The notes under the pieces: generated by a model | What the model was told of the DNA's origin: nothing | The model's database searches: none | Seen by the model: only the letters and a program-made list of their open reading frames with translations | Program-made: the position numbers and the translations under genes | Part shown: positions 10,354-19,003 of the stretch, piece after piece | Layout of the letters: each line of letters opens with the position of its first letter | Numbering within the stretch: the first letter of the stretch is position 1 | From: Setoptus koraiensis | Lineage: Eukaryota > Arthropoda | Length of the DNA stretch: 64,000 nt | Direction of reading: 5' to 3' | NCBI GenBank assembly: GCA_048013815.1 | Contig: CM106586.1 | Span: 7,564,001 to 7,628,000, forward strand

Positions 10354-10905
10354 TTAATATGGCAACATTTTTAACTCCTTGATGTATATCTGGTACTCGT
10401 CGTTGGCCAGAACAGCTCCACGTTTTTTATAGAATGAGATACCGGCTTCATTGTTGTTCATATAGGGTACATCAATACGCGATACTTTAACGGAATGAGC
10501 ATGTTCAACCAAAGCATCGAACAGTTTTTGTCCAATTTTGCAGCGTCTATAGGGTTCTTCGATGAAAAAAGAGGTGATATATAATCTTCTACCTTCGACG
10601 ATTGAATAAGAGTTGTGGTATATCATATATCCCACAATGCGACTGCACGGTTCCGCTTGTCGCGCGTCTGTTGTATTTATTTCGGCTAGAATGACGAAAG
10701 TTCCGTTATTATTAGGTCTATGTTGTTTTCCATAAAATAGTTCCTTCCTTAGATCATCCGCCCCAGGACACCGGTGTTCGTTAGCCATTTTTTGGTGTAC
10801 CTTCAGCATGTAGATGAGCTGTGCCACCCGATCACAATCGTCGTAATTCATGTGTCTGATGTTTACGTTGGGTATTGCTGATTCACTTTTTTCCTTTGCC
10901 TCCAT
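10354..10905 (-). CDS. SSAT-like GNAT N-acetyltransferase
   Basis: The 183-residue protein resembles spermidine/spermine (diamine) N1-acetyltransferase, 171 residues in human. Matching segments are IVGYMIYHNSYS, GRRLYITSFFIEEPYRR, and NEAGISFYKKRGA near the end. The tyrosine of the SFYKKRGA motif, the general acid in GNATs of this type, is kept. The acetyl-CoA loop reads RRCKIG where SSAT has RGFGIG, so one loop glycine is replaced. In the beta-strand where SSAT has LYLEDFF, implicated in polyamine handling, this protein has LYITSFF. The fold and acetyl transfer look likely, but polyamines may not be the substrate; thialysine or another amine is possible. It is one exon, convergent with the WD40 gene and transcribed in the same direction as the TFIIA gene. 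Confidence 0.75.
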   Translation of the reverse strand: MEAKEKSESAIPNVNIRHMNYDDCDRVAQLIYMLKVHQKMANEHRCPGADDLRKELFYGKQHRPNNNGTFVILAEINTTDARQAEPCSRIVGYMIYHNSYSIVEGRRLYITSFFIEEPYRRCKIGQKLFDALVEHAHSVKVSRIDVPYMNNNEAGISFYKKRGAVLANDEYQIYIKELKMLPY

Positions 10906-11697
10906 CGTGTCGCCAGGCTCGTTATCTAACTACTTGGCAATTCTGGCGGAAATGATTCAATGTAGATGACCGAGAAGAAAACTCTTTTATGGTGCGAACG
11001 AGTATGGTGTCTGAATATATCACAGATATTGTGTGAGATTTAGATTATATTTACAAGGACAAATACTACAAACTATTCACTAGAGCTGATAAACAATTGA
11101 TTGTATCTAGCCAGAGTAATAGGGACAACAAAAACAAGCTTGCTACATTCCGACAGTGTGAAATGGTTTCATCTCTGACGAAAGATTATCTTCATGATAA
11201 TAACAGAACCACGAGCTCTTTTGGCGTTGTTATCTTGTTTTAGATCAGACCTTGTTTCAGCGCTTTGTAATGTAACGTTTTGGTATTGTCTAGACATTTT
11301 TGTTGTTGTCATGTGACAGTAAACCATACCTTCAGTCGTGTCAGAGTAAGCACAAGCTTACATGACAGACGTATGGCAATACTCGTAACATAACATTGTA
11401 TGAGGAACAGTCCTCGGAAAAATGACGGCAAGTTTTTTTTACAGCTGCAAGGCGTCATAAGAGTGATTTGTGAGCGAAAAATTGTGTGATGATGATGCGA
11501 TCAACAAGTGGATGGCCAAACTGTATAGAAACTTTTACTGTGGTATCGAAGTCAACATCTCGCGATATTGACAATTTTTGCTTGAATAAATTTGTCTGAA
11601 AGGATGCGTGCCCTAAACAATCGTAAAGGTGGGATGATCACAATGGGTAGATATAGATTTAGCTAATATGTTATATTGCAGCTTAATATATGACTTA
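10906..11697. other. intergenic, no gene seen
   Basis: About 790 bases of AT-leaning sequence between the SSAT-like start and the TFIIA gamma 3' end. I find no coding frame, tRNA or repeat. The promoter of the SSAT-like gene should lie in its left part. Confidence 0.6.
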
Positions 11698-11703
11698 TTT
11701 ATT
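11698..11703 (-). terminator. poly(A) signal of TFIIA gamma
   Basis: AATAAA on the minus strand, 50 bases past the stop codon at 11753. Confidence 0.7.
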
Positions 11704-11752
11704 GTTAATTGATTAGAAATTTATATTGGAATTTAATAATAATAGATTGATT

Positions 11753-12085
11753 TCAATCATCTCTCATGGCTGAGGCCGATTTACCATCACATGCCACTAT
11801 CTTTACCATATCGACTTTTACCAATTCTTGGACCTCTCTAAATTCAACATCTTTCAGTACCAGAGTCCAAACATTATCACAAAAGCGGTAAGTCCTGAGC
11901 TTGCTAGACTTGAATGTTAAACGGTTTCTCACTTTGTTGGCGAGAGCAACATTGATTGCTTTGTCGAATTCCAGCAAAACTTTAAAGGCCAGATGAGTGT
12001 TTATTTGACCATTTTGTATAAATTCATCCAATGAGTCTTGCAATGTCTGGCCCAATGTTGTGTTTCTATATAATTGATAATTCAT
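11753..12085 (-). CDS. TfIIA-S: transcription initiation factor IIA gamma (small) subunit
   Basis: The 110-residue protein is full length for TFIIA gamma (human GTF2A2 is 109) and nearly identical along its core: [20 protein letters not shown] at the start, [20 protein letters not shown] in the middle, then [20 protein letters not shown] and [12 protein letters not shown]. The first half forms the four-helix bundle and the second half the beta-barrel that contacts TBP. With the alpha/beta subunit it stabilises TBP on promoters for RNA polymerase II. One exon, start codon obvious from the family. It sits head-to-head with mS25, 361 bases apart. Identification is secure. Confidence 0.98.
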   Translation of the reverse strand: MNYQLYRNTTLGQTLQDSLDEFIQNGQINTHLAFKVLLEFDKAINVALANKVRNRLTFKSSKLRTYRFCDNVWTLVLKDVEFREVQELVKVDMVKIVACDGKSASAMRDD

Positions 12086-12446
12086 GATTATTACTAATAG
12101 CTGAGACAGTTAATATCAGCTCAGCTGGGCTTGCTATAAATCGCTGCTTGCTGGACAATCAATTTCTATAGAAAATATCCGGATTTAGTTTTGTGTCAAG
12201 TGATTTGCGAGAAATCCTATTATTTATTTTTCTTTTTCTTCATTGAACAGCTGCGCAGCAGCTGTCACCGCTCACGGCGAACAGGGCATACGCTGTGCAC
12301 CATCATGTTCGCCATGTTGTGAAGATAAGTACGCTCACTTGGCTGTTCTAATTTCGCAACAATTGATATTGTTGATCGTCTCAAATCTAGACCACACTGG
12401 CGAAATATTGATAATTATATTATATCAAGAAGGAACATTTTTTAGG
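12086..12446. promoter_or_regulatory. shared upstream region between TfIIA-S and mRpS25
   Basis: The two start codons face apart across 361 bases, so this is very likely a bidirectional promoter. GCTATAAATCGC at about 12132 is TATA-like. Exact start sites cannot be read from sequence alone. Confidence 0.5.
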
Positions 12447-13028
12447 ATGTTTATGTTTGGAGCGGCGCCGCTGAGGCGCACTGTGAAATATCTGGAATCC
12501 GGTCCGCTTATTTTCAGAGGTAAGCATAGCTTGATATAGTCCCGAGCGTGCAATATTCACAATATTAATTTCTTAAATTTTTCCTTAGACAAAGTCAGAG
12601 TTATGGAGGTCCACTACAATCTTCACGGAAAGAAATACGTGTCCGAAGAGGAACGATTGAAGGATAGGTTCAGCGGCATGCGAGATTTCTATTTTTGGGA
12701 GATGCCAAGAATTCAATATAAAAATCCTCATGTACAAATTGTGCGCCACCTAGACAAAATGCCCAATCCCTACATCAGGTGCTGGCTTGAGGACGGCAGG
12801 GATGTTTTGTTTGATTGTTTCCATCAATCCAGAGAAGAAATTCTTCAGAGGCTGGTGAAAACATTGGGCCAATCCAGGCAGGTCAAAAATGAATCTGAAA
12901 AGCAAGAGAATCCAGCTCTTTTCGGCTGGCAAAGACCGCGTTTTTGTATGTGCGAGGTTGTCGGACAAAGTCCGTGTCCCGGAACCATCAGAAACGAAAA
13001 ATTCAATGATCTCGAAGTACGCCTTTAG
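12447..13028 (+). CDS. mRpS25: mitochondrial small-subunit ribosomal protein mS25
   Basis: The gene has two coding exons, 12447-12519 and 12589-13028, joined across a 69-base intron (GAG then GTAAGC; TTCCTTAG then AC). The spliced product is 170 residues; human MRPS25 is 173. Exon 1 gives MFMFGAAPLRRTVKYLESG, aligning with the family's PIRRTLQYLSQG, and the junction restores RDKVRVMEVHYNLHG against KDSVKVMTVNYNTHG. IQYKNPHVQIV and the C-terminal CMCEVVGQSPCPG are family hallmarks. mS25 is part of the mitoribosome small subunit, imported after synthesis in the cytosol. A second in-frame ATG at 12453 is an alternative start. The family match across the splice junction makes the model firm. Confidence 0.95.
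12520..12588 (+). other. 69-base intron of mRpS25
   Basis: GT-AG intron with GTAAGC donor and a T-rich acceptor tract (TTTTTCCTTAG). Its shortness is informative about intron size in this genome. Confidence 0.93.
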
Positions 13029-13067
13029 TCCCCCATAGTCCTCGCATTTTGTATAGCTTTTTCTGTG

Positions 13068-13073
13068 AATAAA
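13068..13073 (+). terminator. poly(A) signal of mRpS25
   Basis: AATAAA 40 bases past the stop, within AATAAATAAA. Confidence 0.75.
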
Positions 13074-13406
13074 TAAATCCTACATTTGTAGTACAGCGGG
13101 AAGTTGAAATTCACCCGTTAGGTAATGCACTCCCCTAGAATCAACCAATGGTGAATTGAGAATCCATGTGAGCCAGATGTTTCATTTGTGCCATAGATGG
13201 CGACTCTTCGACCGGCTCGTCTGCTTGTAAAGGAAGACACGTTACTGTGTATGAAAGAAATAACTGCAACATGGCATCACCGCGGTGAATGAACTACAGA
13301 TTAAAATTAATTATCTTGTATTTAATCTTATACTTCAATTAGAACATTATTTATTTAGGGCAAATTACAAAGTATCCTGTATCGAATAATAATTTATTTT
13401 TCCACC
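13074..13406. other. intergenic, valyl-tRNA synthetase promoter side
   Basis: About 330 bases with no coding sequence seen; they separate two genes on the same strand. The last 60 bases are AT-rich and end in TTTCCACC before the next start codon. Confidence 0.5.
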
Positions 13407-16079
13407 ATGGCAGACCAAGTGCAACCCGCCAAAACTCCCAAACAGCTGGCAAAGGAGGCTGAAAAATTGGCCAAATTAGAAAAGTTCAAACTAAAACAAG
13501 AGAAGGCAAAGCAATTAGCCGAAAAAGAAAAGCTCGAACCAAAAGGGGAGAAGCCAAAAAAGACCAAAGACAAACCAACAGAGAATGTTGCTAAATTTTG
13601 GGAATTGGATGATGCTTACGACCCTGAAAAGGTTGAGGATTGTTATGCTTGGTGGAAGAGTAAAGGTTTTTTTAAACCAGAGATATCATCAAAATCCGAA
13701 GCTTTCCGACTTGGGGACGCGTCAGCATTGAAAAAAGACAAATTTGTTGTGGTGATGCCCCCACCAAATGTCACTGGAACCCTCCACTTGGGTCACGCTC
13801 TAACATGCGCCATCCAGGACTGTCTAACTAGATGGAATAGAATGAGAGGCTTATCAACTTTATGGAATCCAGGATGCGATCATGCAGGTATAGCCACTCA
13901 AGTTGTGGTAGAGAAGAAGCTTCAAAGACAGAATGTGGATAGACATCAATTAGGACGAGAGAAGTTTCTCGAAGAAGTTTGGAAGTGGAAACAAGAAAAT
14001 GGAGACAAAATTTACAGCCAAATAGAGCGTATGGGTTGCTCCGTTGATTGGGAGAGAGCCGTATTTACACTCGACGAGAAGATGTCCAGAGCGGTCAGAG
14101 AGGCCTTTATCAGACTCTACGATAAGAAATTAATCTACCGTGCTGAGAGACTTGTTAACTGGTCTTCCAAGCTCAAATCGGCAATCTCGGACATAGAAGT
14201 TGACCATGAGGAATTAAAGGAGCGAAAAATGATCCATGTTCCTGGTCATGCTAAACCTGTTGAGTTTGGTATTATTGAAACCTTTGCTTATAGGCTATTG
14301 AACGAGGACGGCACTCTATCTGAGGACAGAATATTTGTTGCGACCACTCGTCTTGAGACCATGCTGGGAGATACAGCGGTAGCCGTCAACCCAAATGACG
14401 AACGATACAAGAAATTTCATGGTAGGAAACTCAGACATCCTTATTCTGATCGTGAACTACCAATCGTATGCGATGATTATGTTGATAAGGAGTTCGGGAC
14501 TGGAGCAGTGAAAATCACACCTGGCCATGATCCCAATGACTACGAGTTGGGTAAGAGGCATAAGTTGCCTTTGATCAGCATCTTCACTGACGAAGGAAAA
14601 ATTGAACATGGTCACGGAGAGTTTTCTGGAATGATGCGTTTTGATGCCAGAGTTGCCATACGTGCCGATCTAAAATCGAAAGGTCTCATAATTGAAGAAA
14701 AACCACAGAGTAATATTCCGATGGTGTTACCTCGCTGTAGCAGATCCAAAGATATAATTGAACCAAGGCTGAAGTACCAATGGTACGTCGATTGTAAGCA
14801 AGTGGCTAAACGTTCTGCTGACGCCGTACGAGAGGGGCAACTAAAATTGATGCCTGAGGTAAACCATGCTACGTGGTATAATTGGTTGGATAACATTCGT
14901 GACTGGTGTATATCGCGCCAACTTTGGTGGGGACATAGAATACCTGCTTATCACGTTAATAAAAAAGAATGGGTTGTTGCTCACTCTCTCGAGGAAGCCA
15001 CCAAAAAGGCTGAAGGTATTTTTGGAGTATCACGTGGTGATTTGTCAATCGAGCAGGACCAAGATGTTTTGGACACATGGTTCTCGTCTGGTCTATTTCC
15101 ATTCGCAATATTCGGGTGGCCTGATGATAAATCTTCCGACCTCAAAGAGTTCTTCCCCGGCAATCTCCTGGAAACAGGAAAAGATATTCTCTTCTTTTGG
15201 GTGGCTAGGATGGTGATGCTGAGCCTAGAATTGACTGGTAAACTACCTTTCAATGAGATTTATCTTCATCCAATGGTGCGTGACGCTGAGGGCAGGAAAA
15301 TGAGCAAATCCCTTGGTAACGTAATAAATCCTATCGACGTGATAGAGGGTATAACCCTGGAGGAATTACACAAGAGTCTCATTGATTCCAATCTCGATCC
15401 CAGAGAACTCGAGAGAGCCACAAAAGGCCAAAAAGAATTATTTCCAAACGGCATACCCAAATGTGGAACTGATGCTCTGAGATTTAAATTGTGCGAGTAT
15501 TGCACCGGATCTGGTGACATTCATTTAAACATAAATCAACTAGAAGGTGATAGAAAACTGTGTAACAAAATATGGCAGGCATGTAAGTTTACTGTCGACA
15601 GAGCTTTGTGTGATGATTACTCGATATCGCGCACAACTCTGTCTTCCGAACTTAGAAATCTCGCGGATAAGTCAGAGGCTGACCAAAATATATTGAAGAA
15701 ATTGTTCCAAGCTGTCAAAGATGTCAATGACGGTTATGAGACTTATAACTTTAGGAAGATTGCTATTGCATGCAGAACTTTCTGGTGGGATGACTTATGT
15801 AGCTGCTACATAGAGCACATAAAAAAGATGAAACGCGATAATTTATTGACCAAATCCACCCAAGACACCCTCTTCATATGTGTCCATGACGGCTTGAAGC
15901 TGTTACACCCGATGATGCCTTTCCTCACGGAAAAACTGTATAGATATTTAGTAGGCAAATATTGTCCCGAACAACTGGAGTTTGTCGAAAGTATATCACT
16001 CGCTAGATTCCCAAGACCAGATCACTTTGACTCAATCAGTTTTCTTGGAGCCGAGCTCAAAGATAGCTCAATAAATTAA
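13407..16079 (+). CDS. valyl-tRNA synthetase, cytosolic type, C-terminally shortened
   Basis: The 890-residue protein attaches valine to tRNA-Val. The ATG has a strong context (CCACCATGG). Residues 1-60 are a lysine-rich extension. The class I signatures are intact: PPPNVTGTLHLGHAL with HLGH at 127-130, and GRKMSKSLGNVINP with KMSKS at 631-635. The editing domain lies between (ATTRLETMLGDTAVAVNP near 312; GTGAVKITPGHDPNDYE), as do CISRQLWWGHRIPAY and DILFFWVARMVM. The anticodon-binding region is recognisable but diverged, lacking the usual DRWI motif. The protein stops about 45 residues after PFLTEKL, so roughly 150 residues of the usual C-terminal region, including the coiled coil, are missing, and I see no continuation downstream. 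No intron. It may be the sole cytosolic enzyme in reduced form or a second, faster-evolving copy. Confidence 0.93.
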   Translation: MADQVQPAKTPKQLAKEAEKLAKLEKFKLKQEKAKQLAEKEKLEPKGEKPKKTKDKPTENVAKFWELDDAYDPEKVEDCYAWWKSKGFFKPEISSKSEAFRLGDASALKKDKFVVVMPPPNVTGTLHLGHALTCAIQDCLTRWNRMRGLSTLWNPGCDHAGIATQVVVEKKLQRQNVDRHQLGREKFLEEVWKWKQENGDKIYSQIERMGCSVDWERAVFTLDEKMSRAVREAFIRLYDKKLIYRAERLVNWSSKLKSAISDIEVDHEELKERKMIHVPGHAKPVEFGIIETFAYRLLNEDGTLSEDRIFVATTRLETMLGDTAVAVNPNDERYKKFHGRKLRHPYSDRELPIVCDDYVDKEFGTGAVKITPGHDPNDYELGKRHKLPLISIFTDEGKIEHGHGEFSGMMRFDARVAIRADLKSKGLIIEEKPQSNIPMVLPRCSRSKDIIEPRLKYQWYVDCKQVAKRSADAVREGQLKLMPEVNHATWYNWLDNIRDWCISRQLWWGHRIPAYHVNKKEWVVAHSLEEATKKAEGIFGVSRGDLSIEQDQDVLDTWFSSGLFPFAIFGWPDDKSSDLKEFFPGNLLETGKDILFFWVARMVMLSLELTGKLPFNEIYLHPMVRDAEGRKMSKSLGNVINPIDVIEGITLEELHKSLIDSNLDPRELERATKGQKELFPNGIPKCGTDALRFKLCEYCTGSGDIHLNINQLEGDRKLCNKIWQACKFTVDRALCDDYSISRTTLSSELRNLADKSEADQNILKKLFQAVKDVNDGYETYNFRKIAIACRTFWWDDLCSCYIEHIKKMKRDNLLTKSTQDTLFICVHDGLKLLHPMMPFLTEKLYRYLVGKYCPEQLEFVESISLARFPRPDHFDSISFLGAELKDSSIN
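16070..16075 (+). terminator. poly(A) signal overlapping the end of the ValRS gene
   Basis: AATAAA lies within the last codons (TCA ATA AAT TAA), implying a 3' UTR of only about 10-30 bases if used. Confidence 0.5.
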
Positions 16080-16602
16080 ATACGCATTAGACGAGTCCCG
16101 CTTCCAACTTTGCGTATAAAATCTACCAGCAAAACTATCTAGCTTTAATTTTCTGTACGATTCTGTGAGATTAAACGAGACGCGATCAAACTTAGGTTGT
16201 ATAAAGCTATTTCTGAGAATTTTCAATAATTTTGACAATGATTCAGATTAAATTTCTATAAAGTGTCTTAGTGTTTGGAAAAATACTGTCTCAATTCGAC
16301 GGATGAGTTTGTAAATATCTATTTCGAGTTAATAGTTGACTTGGAAACCGGCGCGGACCCTCAAAAAAGCGGTCTTAGTAGTTGAGCTAATGTTGATATG
16401 GCCAGTAGGATATAAAAATACACATCTGATATCCATTGGCTGGAAGATACATAGTTCATCATTACAATTTCATTTAAACAACTCATAATAGAAAAGACAT
16501 GGAAGGACATTGTCGTCACTGTTATTATTGACTGCATCACTCAAGTATGGCTCTGTGTGACGGTCTGTAAATTTGAAGTGTATATGTGTGTTAATTAAAT
16601 TA
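16080..16602. other. convergent intergenic region
   Basis: About 520 AT-rich bases between the convergent ValRS and membrane-protein genes. No gene or clear second poly(A) signal seen. It does not encode the missing ValRS C terminus in any frame. Confidence 0.6.
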
Positions 16603-18591
16603 TTAGATATCTGATTCAGTCGTTGGTCTTATTGTTGCGGATTGATGATAGTCATCTATAGAACTCATGCGCACAATGTGTCGCTCTTGTTGGGGATAGC
16701 CACTTTCGTTTGCGCTGGCTAAATTTGGCTCATAGGCAGTCTTATAGACGAAATCCGCCTGATTAGCAACATCCTGTCTCTCATTGATCTCATCTGTGTC
16801 ATCAGAGTGTCTGCTTATGTTTGTTGGCGAATTATCTCCATCATCGTGAGTAATATCGTCTGAGTTGTCATCTTTATCATTGCGCCTATCATTATCGTTT
16901 AGACTTCTATTAGCAGTGTGTTTGGCAACTCTACCCATAGCCTTGATGGCGGGTGACTTTTTCTTTGATTTGTTACTGCCAGTATCGACCAGCGATTTTA
17001 ATTGTGCATTCCGTGTCGGTGTTATCTGATCCAGTCTCAATGGTCTGGTCCTTCTGCTTGATCTTGGCGCAGTAGCTCTTTTTCCGTCTGTCGTAACACC
17101 AACTAGTTCTGGTGAGCTTTTGTCATCTGAGAACCCATATAGATTTGGCATGTTATTTTTCTTTCTGAGGTAGTTAATTATGATTCTTGTAGCAATGCAA
17201 ACAAACGCAACTAACACGACAAGTATCATCATGGCGGGAATGATCCATGGTGCCGTCGGAGAGAACTTAGTTGGTGCTTTGAGGAGTAAGTCAAGATTGT
17301 AGGCGGATTGTCGCGCTTGTATCCGGCGTTGCGCATCGTCAATTCTCATTGTGCCCTGTTGTGAGAATAGATTGCGTCGGTGGCAGTGAAAGGTATCAGT
17401 GGGTTATTATCCCACAACAGAAGTTGATAACTGATGACGAGGCCCGGTCCCGAGTGGGTCGAAGCTGCTTTTGATAGTTATTGATTCGATTGTTGAGCTT
17501 TGCAAGTTGAGATTGACTCTAGATTTTTCTTAATAGTCGATCGATAGTTGATGGCGTTCAATAATAGTGTGTAGGTTAAATTATTAAATCATCGTGTAAA
17601 CTTTTAAAAAACGGTGTGTTTTGTGCTCTTGTTCCGCTGTGAGTATTCATTCAAGACTCTTGGGATAGAGATCAATAGTGTGTGCGTGTCAGAGATATGT
17701 ATATATCTATATATATATGGATATTCGTATATCGTTGCAGCGCTAATGATTTGTTTGCAAGTGCAAGATCTTAGATAACGGCTGACCAGCTTTTATTGTT
17801 GAGATTTTGTGTCTGATTGTAAGAGAAGTGCAAGTTAGATTGCAGAGTATAGTTGTAGTTTGCTAGAAATAAACACTTCTGCTAACAGGTGGTGTGCATT
17901 GGCCAAGCACGTTTATCGAGGCACACTGATCAGTAAATTGCTGTTATAATTGATTGTTGAGATGCACCTGTTGTCTTGATTTCTCTATATCTGTTTGACT
18001 GTTTGACTGTTTGTTCGTTAGGTCTGGCTTGTTAGAATAATATCCAATGACGGCATTAGCGGAATAATGTTAATAATGATGAACGATAGTTCCAATTGAA
18101 TGAATACTGCAACTAGTCGTGATAGTTCTTGCGTGCTGTCCGCTGTCAACAATTTCCAGATAAATGTTCGAGCACTCTTGTTAGTATTTCGCAAATTGTT
18201 AGTTTTTGAGGAAGTAATAATCAAATGGGAGTATTTACAGCATGTCATTAATTGTACACAAAATTTGACAAAATATGTACAATACAGTTTCTATCAAGGG
18301 CAACCAAATAAATAAATGTGAAATGCTGACAGCAGTGCCAAACTACGTAATAGCACCATCATTGTTTATTGGCCATGGCCATTGTGAGAAAGTGGCCAGA
18401 TTTCCTCGTTGTTTATTGTATGTTCTCGAACTTCACTTACAGAATCTTGTAACATTGTTAACTGGCACAGAACAACACAACAGACTAATGGCTCTTCTTT
18501 GTGTCTGTTCACAATCTGCAGAGTGGTGGCGATGCTGCTGTGCTCTCGAACATTCGCATACGTATTCGATATCGTCCGCCAGGGCGACCAT
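16603..18591 (-). CDS. single-pass membrane protein with C-terminal PDZ ligand (two exons)
   Basis: I propose two coding exons: 18562-18591 (ten codons, CAAC before ATGG) and 16603-17355, joined by a GTATGC donor and a CTATTCTCACAACAG acceptor in matching phase, giving 260 residues. The second exon alone encodes 248 residues from an internal ATG at 17349, a possible alternative start. There is one transmembrane segment (APWIIPAMMILVVLVAFVC and onward, about residues 46-72), then LRKKNN as a stop-transfer signal. The cytoplasmic tail has a serine/lysine/arginine-rich part and an asparagine/aspartate-rich part. It ends in ESDI, which fits a class I PDZ ligand. No signal peptide is seen, so a type III topology is likely unless more 5' exons exist. 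The coding-like frame extends upstream of 18591 to an acceptor at 18651, leaving that option open. Family not recognised. Confidence 0.6.
17356..18561 (-). other. proposed intron of the membrane-protein gene
   Basis: About 1.2 kb of AT-rich DNA with no coding signal, including a TATATATA run at about 17700-17720. If the first exon is wrong, this is the 5' region of the gene. Confidence 0.4.
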
Positions 18592-18945
18592 GTTGCTCTT
18601 CAGTCGAGCGACGCTGATTCCGTTGTATATCTTCAACACGCACCACGCCGCTGTCGTGGGAGATAATCAATCACGAAAAGGAAACACTCTTCGAAACACT
18701 CCTCGCCTTGTTGGTGCATTCAAAGACGTCGCAAGCGCCTCTCGCGATCACTGCACGCATTAATATCTAAGTCTCTGAGAATGCCTAACACACTGTAAAA
18801 ACGAACATTCTGTTGCAACATTCTGTTCGCCAAAACTAGCGCCAAATACAAAGTTATCGCACAGAAAAACTTCAATTTAATGGATCATTTATATGGTAAC
18901 AAAACTTTTCATCGCTGAATATTTAAAAATAGTTGAAAGAAAATA
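18592..18945. other. 5' UTR and promoter of the membrane-protein gene
   Basis: Lies between the proposed ATG and the 3' end of the next gene. 18592-18650 reads as gene-like codons on the minus strand behind a plausible acceptor (ATCTCCCACGACAG), so part may be coding. Confidence 0.4.
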
Positions 18946-18951
18946 TTTATT
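18946..18951 (-). terminator. poly(A) signal of the disordered-protein gene
   Basis: AATAAA on the minus strand, 53 bases past the stop codon at 19004. Confidence 0.75.
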
Positions 18952-19003
18952 GATAAACAAATCGTTCAATGTGTATACAGTTCACATAATGTCACACAAT
19001 TCA

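Noticed and set aside
18274-18763. 162-codon plus-strand frame
   Set aside because: It lies opposite the better minus-strand exon candidate, lacks codon bias and matches nothing.
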